A stretch of DNA of 64,000 nt from Streptomyces sp. JH14 (GCF_029428675.1 NZ_JAJNEL010000001.1:930001-994000); one strand, 5' to 3'; shown: positions 55,286-64,000, counted from the stretch's first letter. Program-made: numbers and translations. Notes: a model not told the origin generated them from the letters alone.

Positions 55286-56854
55286 ATGTCCGTCACCGCC
55301 CCCACCGACGTACTCCCCGACCCGCCCGCCCCCGCCGAATCCGGCTCCCCCCTCAAGGAGTTCGGCTACCGCCAGGAACTCCACCGCAGCCTCGGCCGCT
55401 ATGCCTCGTTCGCCGCCGGCTTCTCCTTCATCTCGGTCCTGACGACGGTCTTCCAGTTCTTCGCCGTCGGCTACTCCTTCGGCGGCCCCGTCTTCTTCTG
55501 GGCCTGGCCCGCAGTACTGATCGGCCAACTGCTGGTCGCCGCCTGTTTCGCCGAACTCGCCGCCCGCTACCCGATATCGGGCGCGATCTACCAGTGGTCG
55601 TCGCGCCTGTCCAACCTCACCTTCGGCTGGTTCGCGGGCTGGATCATGGTGATCGGCCAGATCGTGGTGGTCGCCGCGGCCGCGCTGGCCCTGCAGATGG
55701 TGATGCCGCCCATCTGGTCGGGATTCCAGCTGATCGGCGGCGACCCCGCACCGCTGTCCCCGACAGGTGCCATGAACGCGGCACTGCTCGGCACCGTCCT
55801 GCTGGTTCTGACCACGCTGGTGAACATCGTCGACAACCGCGTGATGTCGGCGATCAACCGGATCGGTGTCACCGCCGAGATCATCGGCGCCGTCCTGATC
55901 GTCGTCCTGCTGCTGACCCACTCCGAACGCACCCCGTCCGTCACCTTCCGCACCGACGGCGCCGGGACGGGGGTATTGGGCGCACTGCTGGTGGGTTCGT
56001 TCACGGCCGCGTACGTCATGATCGGCTTCGACAGCGCGGGCGAGATGAGCGAGGAGACCCGCAATCCGCGCCGTACCGCCCCACGCACGATCCTCTCCGC
56101 CCTGGGCGCTGCCGGTCTCCTCGGCGGGCTGCTCGTGTTGGGCGGGCTGCTGGCGGCGCCCAGTCTGACCGACGGTCGTCTCGCGGTCGACGGCATGAGT
56201 TACGTCCTGACCAGCAGCCTCGGTGACGGGGTCGGCCGGGTGCTCCTGGTGGACGTCGTGATCGCCATCGCCGTGGCAACCCTCGCGGTGCAGACGGCGG
56301 CCTGCCGGATGCTGTTCTCGATGGCCCGCGACGGTCAGCTGCCGTGCTCCGGCCTGCTGTCGAAGGTCGACGCGCGCACCGGAATGCCGACCGCCCCCGC
56401 GGTGGTCGTGGGTGTGCTCTCGGCGGCCCTGCTGCTGCTCAACTTCGTTTCGCCCGACGCGTTCCTGGCCCTCGGCACCACCTGCATCGTGATGCTGTAC
56501 CTCGCGTACTCGATGGTGACGGGCCCCCTGCTGGTCCGCCGGCTGCGCGGTACGTTCGCCGCGCGGACAAACGCCGTGGACGAGACGGGACGGCCGCTGT
56601 TCTCGCTGGGCCGCTGGGGCATCGCGGTCAATGCGCTCGCGCTGCTGTACGGGCTGATGATGACCGTCAACCTGGCCTGGCCGCGGGCAGCGGTGTACGA
56701 CCCCGCGGGCGGACACTGGTACTTCCAGTGGTTCACGGTCCTGTTTTTGCTGGTCACAGTGGCCCTCGGCGCTGTGTGGCGTGGCTGGAGGGCACATCGG
56801 GGGCACGCCACATCGAAGGGCGCGCCTTCGGCATTGCTGTCGGAAGGCGCCTGA
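55286..56854 (+). CDS. APC-superfamily amino acid/amine permease
   Basis: A 522-residue transporter with about twelve membrane helices. The N-terminal FGYRQELHRSLGRYASFAAG and the first helix with FSFISVLTTVFQ are typical of the amino-acid/GABA/choline permease branch of APC; ARYPISGAIYQWSSRLSNLT and AYVMIGFDSAGEMSEETRNP are conserved loops. This branch is frequently found with urea carboxylase and its associated proteins in actinobacteria, so urea, guanidine or a related amine are candidates. It follows an operator that matches the one beside the TetR gene at 59665. ATG 55286; the ribosome site is weak (GCAGG). Confidence 0.92.
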   Translation: MSVTAPTDVLPDPPAPAESGSPLKEFGYRQELHRSLGRYASFAAGFSFISVLTTVFQFFAVGYSFGGPVFFWAWPAVLIGQLLVAACFAELAARYPISGAIYQWSSRLSNLTFGWFAGWIMVIGQIVVVAAAALALQMVMPPIWSGFQLIGGDPAPLSPTGAMNAALLGTVLLVLTTLVNIVDNRVMSAINRIGVTAEIIGAVLIVVLLLTHSERTPSVTFRTDGAGTGVLGALLVGSFTAAYVMIGFDSAGEMSEETRNPRRTAPRTILSALGAAGLLGGLLVLGGLLAAPSLTDGRLAVDGMSYVLTSSLGDGVGRVLLVDVVIAIAVATLAVQTAACRMLFSMARDGQLPCSGLLSKVDARTGMPTAPAVVVGVLSAALLLLNFVSPDAFLALGTTCIVMLYLAYSMVTGPLLVRRLRGTFAARTNAVDETGRPLFSLGRWGIAVNALALLYGLMMTVNLAWPRAAVYDPAGGHWYFQWFTVLFLLVTVALGAVWRGWRAHRGHATSKGAPSALLSEGA

Positions 56855-57045
56855 CCCGCTCTCGCACCCATGTCCTCGCCGACCGGCGGGGGCACGACCT
56901 GTGCGCTCGACCCGGCGGCCTGGTGCGCCACGCTGCGACGCACCGGGCCGCGAGCAGCACCCGCCGAACGCAACGAGGACGCTTGGCCTGACGGCCGCGG
57001 CACACCGCGTGCACCGGAGCAGGCCGGTCTCCCTAGGCTGGCCCC

Positions 57046-58005
57046 ATGAACCAGGGGGAAAGACAGGACCGGGCGGTGGGCGCCGTAGTCGGCTCGGCGG
57101 TCGGCGATGCACTCGGGGCGCCGTTCGAGTTCGGTCCCGCGGGTGTGTACACGACCCGGTTCCCGGACGGCATGGGTGAGATGTGCGGGGGCGGCGGCTG
57201 GGATCCGGGCGAGGCGACGGACGACACCCAGATGGCTGTCCTGGTCGGTGAGTCCCTGCTGGAGCGGGACGGGCTCGACCCCGCCGAGATGTTCGGCAGG
57301 TTCCGGCGGTGGGCGGCGGGTGAGCCGAAGGACATCGGTCTGCAGACCGAGTACGTCCTGACGAGCGGCGACCCCTGGGACCTGGCGGCGGCACTCCACT
57401 TCCAGGTCAACGGGCGTGCGGCGGGCAACGGTTCGCTGATGCGCGCGGCGACCTCGGCCGTGTACTTCGCACGAACCGACGGTCCGGAGCCGGCGGCGCG
57501 GGCGGCGACGATGGACGCCGCCCGCCGGATCGCGGCGCTGACGCACGGCGACCAAGCCGCCTGGGAGGGCACCGCCGTCCTCCATGACCTGATCCGCGTG
57601 GCACTGAACGGCGACGACCCGCTCACCGCCGTCCCGGGTGCCCTGGCCGCCATCCGCGACGACCGGCGCGAACGCTGGGCGACCGTCCTCGCACCCGACT
57701 GGCACCCCGGCCTGGCGACGGAGTTCAACGGGGCGGTGTGGCCTTGCCTGGGCACCGCTGTCTGGGCGCTGCGTACGACACACACCTTCGAGGCCGCGCT
57801 GGCGGCCGCCATCGACGCGGGCGGGGACACCGACACGGTCGCGGCCGTCACCGGTGGCCTGGCCGGAGCGGTGTACGGGAGCGGTGCGATCCCCTCGCGC
57901 TGGACGGAGCCGCTGCATGTTCCACTGCCGGGGTACGGGGGCCGGGTCCTGCGCGCGGCCCAGCTGGCGGCTCTGGCCCGCCGCCTGGATTCGCACCGTC
58001 CATAG
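57046..58005 (+). CDS. ADP-ribosylglycohydrolase-family protein
   Basis: A 319-residue enzyme of the DraG/ARH fold that removes ADP-ribose from proteins or small molecules. The Mg-binding motifs are GAVVGSAVGDALGAPFEFG at the start, EATDDTQMAVLVGESLLERD near 58 and the C-terminal IDAGGDTDTVAAVTGGLAGA near 265, with all acidic ligands. The substrate cannot be deduced; no ADP-ribosyltransferase gene is adjacent. A DraG-like enzyme next to nitrogen genes recalls nitrogenase control, but here that is only a loose analogy. ATG 57046. Confidence 0.93.
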   Translation: MNQGERQDRAVGAVVGSAVGDALGAPFEFGPAGVYTTRFPDGMGEMCGGGGWDPGEATDDTQMAVLVGESLLERDGLDPAEMFGRFRRWAAGEPKDIGLQTEYVLTSGDPWDLAAALHFQVNGRAAGNGSLMRAATSAVYFARTDGPEPAARAATMDAARRIAALTHGDQAAWEGTAVLHDLIRVALNGDDPLTAVPGALAAIRDDRRERWATVLAPDWHPGLATEFNGAVWPCLGTAVWALRTTHTFEAALAAAIDAGGDTDTVAAVTGGLAGAVYGSGAIPSRWTEPLHVPLPGYGGRVLRAAQLAALARRLDSHRP

Positions 58006-58116
58006 GGGCTGAAATGTGCACATAAGGCGCAGATAAGAGCAGAATGGTGGAAGGAGGCGCCCACCGCACCTCACCCCTCCGCGGTCGGGCCTTCAGGAGC
58101 GAAGGAGACGACTCTC

Positions 58117-58572
58117 ATGTCCAACGTCTCGCACACCCGCGCTGACATAACCAGTCACCCGGATGTCACCGAAATGCGGGAACGGTATGACCGCGTGCTC
58201 GGCGGTCGCGATGTGGCACTCGTGGACGCACCGGTGTTCCTCGTCGGTCTCTACTGCGCCATCTCACCGTGGGTGCTGCACTTCACCGCAAGCCAGCCCA
58301 CACTCGTGCAGCACAACCTGATCATGGGGATCGCGATCGCGGTACTGGGACTCGGGTTCACCGTGATGCCGGCCCGGATGTACGGCCTGAGCTGGGCCAT
58401 CTGCGCCATGGGCATCTGGATGATCCTGTCGACGTGGATCGTCGGCAACAGTCCCGACCTGGGCGTCATCCTCAACAACGTCATCATCGGCGGTCTGACT
58501 CTCCTGCTCGGGCTGGTCTGCGTCGGCGCCTCGATGAAGAGCGGTCGGACCACTCGGACCACTCGGACCTAG
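58117..58572 (+). CDS. SPW-repeat membrane protein
   Basis: A 151-residue protein with four membrane helices. The SPW motif ISPWVLHF near residue 50 follows VDAPVFLVGLYCA; a second motif region is ILSTWIVGNSP near 110. SPW proteins are small integral membrane proteins of unknown role in actinobacteria, often upregulated by stress. The C-terminus is a short Arg-Thr repeat encoded by nearly three copies of TCGGACCAC (58545-58569). ATG 58117, with GAAGGAGACGA upstream. Confidence 0.88.
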   Translation: MSNVSHTRADITSHPDVTEMRERYDRVLGGRDVALVDAPVFLVGLYCAISPWVLHFTASQPTLVQHNLIMGIAIAVLGLGFTVMPARMYGLSWAICAMGIWMILSTWIVGNSPDLGVILNNVIIGGLTLLLGLVCVGASMKSGRTTRTTRT

Positions 58573-58755
58573 GGTCCTGCGTCCGGATCAGGCGACCCCG
58601 GCGTGATCCGGACGAGAGGCCCTCAGCACATGCCCGGCGGATCGCCGCCGGGACGGACGGAGGACGGAAAGCCGTCGGCCGGTCCGCACCATGCGGGCCG
58701 GCCGAGGCATGATCCGTCCGCAACATGGCCCGGCCCCGAAGGCACACAGCTCCTA

Positions 58756-58917
58756 AGGGCTATCCCGTAATCCCTGGTGGATCAGCGCGCGGCGTCAGAT
58801 GTGGTGCATCGCAAGGCGGAGGAGCGTCCTCATACTGTGTGTATTCGGGCGTTCCGACAACGCGGCGAGGTGCCGCAGCTGTCGTCGTGCGCCCGCCAGG
58901 GATTACGGGACAGCCCT
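58756..58917 (-). mobile_element. 162-bp MITE-like element, copy B
   Basis: An inverted second copy of the element at 40470-40631, equal in length and about 92 percent identical (13 differences). Its 25-bp terminal inverted repeats are 58756-58780 and 58893-58917. It is flanked by TA on each side. It lies between the SPW gene and the TetR gene; together with about 180 bp of flank (58573-58755) it fills a 360-bp gene-free stretch. Confidence 0.85.
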
Positions 58918-58932
58918 TAGCAGAGGCGGCGG

Positions 58933-59565
58933 TCAGCCGGGCACCGTCCCCGCCACTCTCAACGCCGCATCCGCCGTCGCCGCCGCGAACGCGGCCACCG
59001 GCCGTTCCGGCCGCGAGCGACGCACCAGGATCACCCCCTCGATCAGCCCGAAGACCAGATCGGTACGGAGCGCCAGCTCCCCCTCGTCCAGCGCCGCCCC
59101 CGCCCGGGTCGCCGCCAGCAGCGTCCCGTACGCGTCCTTCAGCTCGCCCCGTACCCGGTGGAAGCCGGCGAACCGCTCGGCCCGCACCTCGGGCAGTACG
59201 TACAGGGCACCCAGGTTGTACGGCCCGCCGCACAGCAGCATCACGTCCGACCGGCAGAGTTCCCACAGCCGGTCCTCGGCGGGCCTCGCCTCGGCGGCGA
59301 GCAGTTTCCCGGCCAGGGCCAGTGACGGCGTGACCGTGGATTCCAGGAGCTCCGCGAGGAGGTCCTCCTTGCCCGCCACGTAGTGGTACATCGTCGCCTG
59401 GCGCATTCCGGCCCGTTCGGCGACGGCCCGCGTGGTGGTCGCCGCGTATCCGCGGGTGGTGAACAGCTCGGCGGCGGCGGTCAGCAGTTCGTCGCGCGCG
59501 GACAGCCCGCTGTCGGGACGCTGCTGCGCGCGTGGGCGGCCGACCCTTCTCCCGGTGGTGGACAT
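58933..59565 (-). CDS. TetR-family regulator, likely of the urea-carboxylase genes
   Basis: A 210-residue regulator. The N-terminal HTH (about 20-65) reads RDELLTAAAELFTTRGYAAT then AVAERAGMRQATMYHYVAGK. The effector domain (about 75-200) contains LLAELLESTVTPSLALAGKL. It is divergent from the carboxylase-associated genes, and the spacer carries a perfect palindrome at 59665-59686. An imperfect copy precedes the APC permease region, so one TetR protein probably controls both units. The likely inducer is urea, guanidine or a derived intermediate; unproven. ATG 59565. Confidence 0.9.
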   Translation of the reverse strand: MSTTGRRVGRPRAQQRPDSGLSARDELLTAAAELFTTRGYAATTTRAVAERAGMRQATMYHYVAGKEDLLAELLESTVTPSLALAGKLLAAEARPAEDRLWELCRSDVMLLCGGPYNLGALYVLPEVRAERFAGFHRVRGELKDAYGTLLAATRAGAALDEGELALRTDLVFGLIEGVILVRRSRPERPVAAFAAATADAALRVAGTVPG

Positions 59566-59664
59566 GGGCCGATCGTCGCACACCCACGCCCGTTCCGATC
59601 TTGGTGAGCAGTCGGTAACTCCCGTGCAACGGACGGGCAATGACCCCGACTCGACCGCACCTTA

Positions 59665-59686
59665 ATTTCTGTCGTGCGACAGAAAT
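59665..59686. promoter_or_regulatory. TetR-type operator, copy 2 (perfect palindrome)
   Basis: Arms ATTTCTGTCG and CGACAGAAAT are perfectly inverted around TG. It lies in the 159-bp divergent spacer, 38 bp before the ATG at 59725 and 100 bp from the TetR start at 59565. It matches the 54801 site and is the best candidate for TetR binding. Confidence 0.8.
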
Positions 59687-59724
59687 GCGTGATCGACACA
59701 GCACGCCGAGCCGGAGGTCCAGCC

Positions 59725-60543
59725 ATGGCGACAGCGACGACACACGGAGCGCGGGACCACGCCCGCGCCCAGCACGGCACCCGCACCGCGACCATGCCGG
59801 TGGTGCCCGCGAGCGACTGGCCCGCGGCCGCCCCCGGCGCGCCCGTCTGGGCGGAGACCGTGGCCGGGGGCAACTACACCCACCGCGTGCTCGCCCGCGG
59901 CACCGAGCTCCGGCTCACCGACCTCGCGGGCGACGCCTGCGCCCATCTGCTGCTGTACGCGGACGGGCGGCCCTGGGAGCGCCTCAACGCCGCGGACACG
60001 GTCAAGGTCCAGTGGAACGCCTACCTGGGCGCGGACCGGCTGCTCCTCTCCGACCAGGGGCGGGTCCTCGCCTCGGTCGTCGCCGACAGCTCGGGCCGGC
60101 ACGACGCGCTGTGCGGCACCTCGACCCTGGTCCGCAACACCGCGCGGTACGGCGACGGCACCCCGCAGTCGCCGTCCCCGGCAGGCCGCGAGCTGCTGAA
60201 GCTGGCCGCCGCGAAGAACGGTCTCGGGCCGCGCGATCTGCCGCCGTCGCTCTCCTTCTTCCAGGGGGTCGAGGTACGTGAGGACGGCGCCCTCGACTTC
60301 ACCGGTTCCGCCGGGCCCGGCGCAGCGGTGACGCTCCGCACCGAGCAGGACCTGACCGTGCTCATCGCCAACGTCCCGCACCCGCTGGACCCGCGCCCCG
60401 GCTACGTCTGCACCCCGCTGGAGGTACTGGCCTGGCGCGCCCGCCCGACGGCGCCCGGGGACCCGCTCTGGGACGCCACCCCGGAGGGCCACCGGGCCTT
60501 CCTCAACACGCTCGACCACCTCACCGCCAGGGGGCTCGCATGA
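59725..60543 (+). CDS. Urea carboxylase-associated protein 1 (DUF1989)
   Basis: A 272-residue protein of the urea-amidolyase-associated family 1. WAETVAGGNYTHRVLARGTE near 42 and GDACAHLLLYADGRPWERLN near 68 are DUF1989 signatures, and SDQGRVLASVVADSSGRHDA near 115 contains the conserved Ser, Gly and His region that binds metal. Members of this family, usually two in a row, accompany urea carboxylase and have been linked in later work to guanidine metabolism (carboxyguanidine deiminase subunits). ATG 59725 after GGAGGTCC. It overlaps the next gene by four bases. Confidence 0.93.
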   Translation: MATATTHGARDHARAQHGTRTATMPVVPASDWPAAAPGAPVWAETVAGGNYTHRVLARGTELRLTDLAGDACAHLLLYADGRPWERLNAADTVKVQWNAYLGADRLLLSDQGRVLASVVADSSGRHDALCGTSTLVRNTARYGDGTPQSPSPAGRELLKLAAAKNGLGPRDLPPSLSFFQGVEVREDGALDFTGSAGPGAAVTLRTEQDLTVLIANVPHPLDPRPGYVCTPLEVLAWRARPTAPGDPLWDATPEGHRAFLNTLDHLTARGLA

Positions 60544-61163
60544 CCGTCGCCGCCACCGTCCGCCGCTCGGACGTGATTCCCGCGCGGGCCGCCTGGTCCG
60601 CCGTCGTCCGCGCCGGGGAACAGCTCACGCTGACCGATCTGCACGGCAACCAGGCCGTGGACTTCCTGGTGTACGACGCCCACGACACCGCCGTCCGCTA
60701 CAGCGCGCCGGACACCGTCCACGCACAGGGCAGCATCTTCCTGACCACCGGCAGCGTGCTGCTGTCCGACGAGCACACCCCGCTGATGACGGTCACCGAG
60801 GACACCTGCGGCCGGCACGACACGGTCGGCGGCGCCTGCTCCAAGGAGTCCAACACCCTGCGCTACGGGCACCACACCTGGTCGCAGCACGCCTGCGTGG
60901 ACAACTTCCTCGCGGAAGGGGCCAGGCACGGGCTCGGCAAGCGCGATCTCGTCTCCAACATCAACTGGTACATGAACGTCCCCGTGGAGAAGGACGGCAC
61001 GCTCGGCATCGTCGACGGCATCTCCGCCCCGGGTCTGCGGGTCACCCTGCGCGCCGAACGGGACGTCCTGGTCCTGGTCTCCAACTGCCCCCAGATCAAC
61101 AACCCCTGCAACGGCTTCGAGCCGACGGCCGTCGAAGCCACCATCAGCGAGGCCACCGCATGA
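60540..61163 (+). CDS. Urea carboxylase-associated protein 2 (DUF1989)
   Basis: A 207-residue paralogue of the preceding protein with the same core: RAGEQLTLTDLHGNQAVDFL near 30, HAQGSIFLTTGSVLLSDE near 65 and a cysteine/histidine-rich part (EDTCGRHDTVGGACSKESNT) near 90 that could bind metal. It starts and ends with ATGA overlaps (60540 and 61160), so the three genes form one translationally coupled unit. By known analogy the pair forms a heteromeric enzyme that hydrolyses the carboxylated product before allophanate hydrolase; that role is inferred here. Confidence 0.93.
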   Translation: MTVAATVRRSDVIPARAAWSAVVRAGEQLTLTDLHGNQAVDFLVYDAHDTAVRYSAPDTVHAQGSIFLTTGSVLLSDEHTPLMTVTEDTCGRHDTVGGACSKESNTLRYGHHTWSQHACVDNFLAEGARHGLGKRDLVSNINWYMNVPVEKDGTLGIVDGISAPGLRVTLRAERDVLVLVSNCPQINNPCNGFEPTAVEATISEATA

Positions 61164-64000
61164 CGAATTTCGACACACTGCTGGTGGCCAACCGGGGCGA
61201 GATCGCCGTACGGATCATCCGCACCGCCCGCCGCCTCGGACTGCGTACGGTCGCGGTCTTCTCCGACCCCGACCGCTCCGCGCCCCATGTGCGCCTCGCC
61301 GACACGGCGGTACGGCTGGGGCCTGCGTCCGCCAAGGAGTCGTACCTCGACGCCGACCTGGTCCTGAAGGCCGCGAAGGACACCGGGGCCGGGGCCGTCC
61401 ACCCCGGCTACGGATTCCTCTCCGAGGACGCCGGTTTCGCCCGGCGCTGCGAGGACGCGGGAATCGTCTTCGTCGGCCCGACCGCCGAGCAGCTGGAGTT
61501 GTTCGGTGCCAAGCACACCGCTCGCGCGGCCGCGGAGGCCGCGGGCGTACCGCTCGCGCCCGGCACCGGACTGCTCCCCGACCTGCCGTCGGCGCTGGCG
61601 GCGGCCGGCCGCATCGGGTATCCCGTGATGCTCAAGGCGACCGGCGGCGGTGGCGGTATCGGCATGTCGGCCTGCCGGTCCGCCGGCGAACTCGCCGACG
61701 CCTGGGAGCGGGTGCAGCGGGTCGCCGCCGCGTCCTTCTCCTCCGCCGGTGTCTTCCTCGAACGCCTCGTCGAGGACGCCCGCCATGTCGAGGTGCAGGT
61801 CTTCGGCGACGGCCGGGGCCGGGTGGTGACCTTCGGCGACCGCGACTGCTCGCTCCAGCGCCGCAACCAGAAGGTCCTCGAGGAGGCGCCCGCCCCGGGA
61901 CTCCCGCCGCACGTCCGCAAACAACTCACCGCCTCCGCACAGGATCTGTGTGCGACGGTCGGCTACCGCTCGGCGGGCACGGTGGAGTTCGTGTACGACG
62001 CGGCGCGCGCGGAGGCGTACTTCCTGGAGGTCAACACCCGCCTCCAGGTCGAACACCCGGTCACCGAGGAGATCTACGGCGTCGACCTCGTCGAGTGGAT
62101 GCTGCGCCTCGCCCAGGGCGACACGGATGTCGTACGCGAACCGGATACGCCGCGCGGCCATGCCGTCGAGGCCCGGGTCTACGCCGAGGACCCGACCCGC
62201 GACCACCGCCCCGGGGCGGGCCTGCTGACCCGGGTGGTGTTCCCCGAGGGAGTACGTGTCGACACCTGGGTCGAGACGGGGACGGAGGTGACGACGTCGT
62301 ACGACCCGATGCTGGCGAAGGTCGTCGCGTACGGCGCCGACCGTGCCGAGGCCCTCGCCCGGCTGGACACGGCACTCGCCGCCACCCGGATCGACGGCAT
62401 AGAGACCAACCTCGGCCTGGTGCGGGCCGCGCTCGCCGACGACCGGGTCCGTACCGCCGCCCACTCCACGGCCACGCTCGCCACCGTCACCGACCCGACC
62501 CCGCGCATCGAGGTGGTCTCCGGCGGCACCCTCACCACCGTGCAGGACTGGCCGGGCCGCACCGGCTACTGGCAGGTCGGCGTCCCCCCGTCCGGCCCGA
62601 TGGACGACCTGTCGTTCCGGCTCGGCAACACCGCGCTCGGCAATGACGCGGGCGCACCCGGCCTCGAATGCACGCTTCAGGGACCGGCCCTGCGGTTCAC
62701 CCACCCGACCACGGTCTGCGTCACGGGCGCACCCGCCCCCGTGACCGTCGACGGCGAACCGGTCGCTCTGTGGGAACCCTTCACCGTCCCGGCAGGCGCC
62801 ACACTCGCGGTCGGCGCGCCGGACGGGCACGGTCTGCGTACCTACGTCCTCTTCGCCGGCGGGGGCCTGGACGTGCCCGGCTTCCTAGGCAGCGCGGCGA
62901 CGTTCACCCTGGGCGGCTTCGGCGGACACGGCGGCCGCGCCCTGCGCACGGGAGACGTCCTGCACGGCGGCGCGGTGCGGCCGTCGAGCGCCTCCGTACC
63001 GGACACCGACCGCCCGCACATCGGCGGCACCTGGCACATCGGTGCGGCCGAAGGCCCGCACGCCGCACCCGAGTTCTTCACCGAGCAGGACATCCACGAC
63101 TTCTACGCCGCCGACTGGAAGGTCCACTTCAACTCGGCCCGCACCGGTGTGCGGCTGGTCGGCCCCAAGCCGCGCTGGGCCCGCACCGACGGCGGCGAGG
63201 CGGGACTCCATCCGTCGAACATCCATGACACGCCGTACTCCGTGGGCGCCGTCGACTACACGGGCGACATGCCGGTGCTGCTCGGCCCCGACGGGCCGTC
63301 GCTGGGCGGTTTCGTCTGCCCTGCGACGGTGGTGACGGGCGAGCGCTGGAAGCTGGGCCAGCTGCGGCCCGGCGACACGGTCCGCTTCACACCGGTCACG
63401 ATCACCGGCGAGCGGCGTCCGGACATCGTCGACGGCGGAATCCTGTACCGGGACGACGACGTCACGTACCGCCGTAGCGGCGACGACAACGTGCTGGTCG
63501 AGTACGGCCCGATGCAGCTGGATCTCGCCTTGCGGATGCGGGTGCACGCACTGATGGAGGCGCTGACCGCAGCGGCCGTGCCCGGCATCACCGGTCTCAC
63601 CCCCGGCATCCGCTCGCTCCAGATCCAGACGGACCCCGAGCTCCTCCCCCAGCACCGGCTCCTGGAACTCCTCCACGCCACCGAGTCGGCGCTCCCGCCC
63701 GCCGATGCCCTGACCGTCCCGTCGCGGACCGTGCATCTGCCGTTGTCCTGGGACGATCCGGCGACACGCGAAGCCATCGCCCGGTACATGGCGGGGGTAC
63801 GGGACGACGCGCCCTGGTGCCCGTGGAACATCGAGTTCATCCGCCGGGTCAACGGCCTGGACTCCGTCGACGACGTGTACCGCACGGTCTTCGACGCGGA
63901 GTATCTGGTACTGGGCCTCGGCGACGTCTATCTCGGCGCACCGGTCGCCACCCCGCTCGACCCGCGCCACCGCCTGGTCACCACCAAGTACAACCCGGCC
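61160..64000 (+). CDS. Urea/guanidine carboxylase (biotin-dependent), 3' end outside window
   Basis: The first 947 residues of a protein normally about 1,200 long. Residues 1-450 are biotin carboxylase (start LLVANRGEIAVRIIRTARRL, ATP-grasp GYPVMLKATGGGGGIGMSAC, and EVNTRLQVEHPVTEEIYGVD). Residues about 450-740 resemble allophanate-hydrolase subunit 2 (GGTLTTVQDWPGRTGYWQVG), and 770 onward subunit 1 (YGPMQLDLALRMRVHALMEA, ending with the catalytic-domain segment LGLGDVYLGAPVATPLDPRH). The biotin domain lies beyond the window. It adds CO2 to urea or, in many relatives, guanidine; which one is decided by a few residues I cannot align here. An allophanate hydrolase gene is expected downstream. 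Confidence 0.95.
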   Translation, partial: MTNFDTLLVANRGEIAVRIIRTARRLGLRTVAVFSDPDRSAPHVRLADTAVRLGPASAKESYLDADLVLKAAKDTGAGAVHPGYGFLSEDAGFARRCEDAGIVFVGPTAEQLELFGAKHTARAAAEAAGVPLAPGTGLLPDLPSALAAAGRIGYPVMLKATGGGGGIGMSACRSAGELADAWERVQRVAAASFSSAGVFLERLVEDARHVEVQVFGDGRGRVVTFGDRDCSLQRRNQKVLEEAPAPGLPPHVRKQLTASAQDLCATVGYRSAGTVEFVYDAARAEAYFLEVNTRLQVEHPVTEEIYGVDLVEWMLRLAQGDTDVVREPDTPRGHAVEARVYAEDPTRDHRPGAGLLTRVVFPEGVRVDTWVETGTEVTTSYDPMLAKVVAYGADRAEALARLDTALAATRIDGIETNLGLVRAALADDRVRTAAHSTATLATVTDPTPRIEVVSGGTLTTVQDWPGRTGYWQVGVPPSGPMDDLSFRLGNTALGNDAGAPGLECTLQGPALRFTHPTTVCVTGAPAPVTVDGEPVALWEPFTVPAGATLAVGAPDGHGLRTYVLFAGGGLDVPGFLGSAATFTLGGFGGHGGRALRTGDVLHGGAVRPSSASVPDTDRPHIGGTWHIGAAEGPHAAPEFFTEQDIHDFYAADWKVHFNSARTGVRLVGPKPRWARTDGGEAGLHPSNIHDTPYSVGAVDYTGDMPVLLGPDGPSLGGFVCPATVVTGERWKLGQLRPGDTVRFTPVTITGERRPDIVDGGILYRDDDVTYRRSGDDNVLVEYGPMQLDLALRMRVHALMEALTAAAVPGITGLTPGIRSLQIQTDPELLPQHRLLELLHATESALPPADALTVPSRTVHLPLSWDDPATREAIARYMAGVRDDAPWCPWNIEFIRRVNGLDSVDDVYRTVFDAEYLVLGLGDVYLGAPVATPLDPRHRLVTTKYNPA

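Overview
The window is very GC-rich chromosomal DNA from an actinobacterium, almost certainly a Streptomyces or close relative. The evidence is the strong third-position GC bias, frequent GTG starts, several promoters placed so that the mRNA would be leaderless, and characteristic families (DUF1844, SPW-repeat, DUF1918, NsdA-like TPR regulator, DmdR1-type iron box, GlnA4-like enzyme). I count about 56 protein genes, four decayed genes and two copies of a short non-autonomous transposable element. I see no rRNA, tRNA or CRISPR array.

Layout. 1-5.6 kb: 3' part of a GAPDH gene, an internally deleted transposase relic, a GNAT enzyme, then a TetR regulator divergent from a short-chain dehydrogenase and a membrane protein. 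5.7-19.5 kb: a mixed stretch with a frameshifted SUKH-like gene, a TPR protein, cyclophilin, a Clp-N/HTH protein behind two palindromic operators, a beta-lactamase-fold hydrolase, a MocR regulator whose start codon overlaps that of a divergent DMT exporter, a Tat-exported glycosidase-like protein, 3-hydroxybutyryl-CoA dehydrogenase, a Nudix hydrolase and an NsdA-like regulator. 20-27.9 kb: the conserved translation block infC-rpmI-rplT-trmH-kinase-pheS-pheT, all on the minus strand, with an AUC-start infC behind a terminator-like leader hairpin. 28-35 kb: small conserved actinobacterial genes, a penicillin-binding-type serine hydrolase, and a mycosin protease pair without an ESX locus. 35-39.4 kb: a GlnA4-like gamma-glutamylation cluster (SDR, aldehyde dehydrogenase, glutamine-synthetase-like enzyme, divergent class I amidotransferase hydrolase).

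39.4-54.5 kb: a kinase-fold protein, transposable-element copy A, a LysR/TDT-exporter pair, a cobalamin-binding-type protein, an XRE-cupin regulator, a glycine-betaine ABC transporter whose permease carries two fused binding domains, a 5'-3' exonuclease, an iron-boxed siderophore-interacting protein, a DrrAB-type ABC exporter with its PadR regulator, and a DNA photolyase. 54.8-64 kb: a probable TetR-controlled nitrogen-scavenging region. It holds an APC permease, two urea-carboxylase-associated proteins and a urea/guanidine carboxylase that runs off the window, with ADP-ribosylglycohydrolase, an SPW protein and element copy B lying between.

The most noteworthy signals are: a matching operator-like palindrome at both ends of the carboxylase region (54801 and 59665); the two 162-bp inverted-repeat elements, about 92 percent identical and each flanked by a 2-bp direct repeat; the paired palindromes and leaderless promoter of the Clp-N/HTH gene; the overlapping start codons of the MocR/exporter pair; and the tandem binding domains of the betaine transporter, which share an 86-nt stretch with only two differences. 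No wholly new multi-gene system is proved by the sequence alone.
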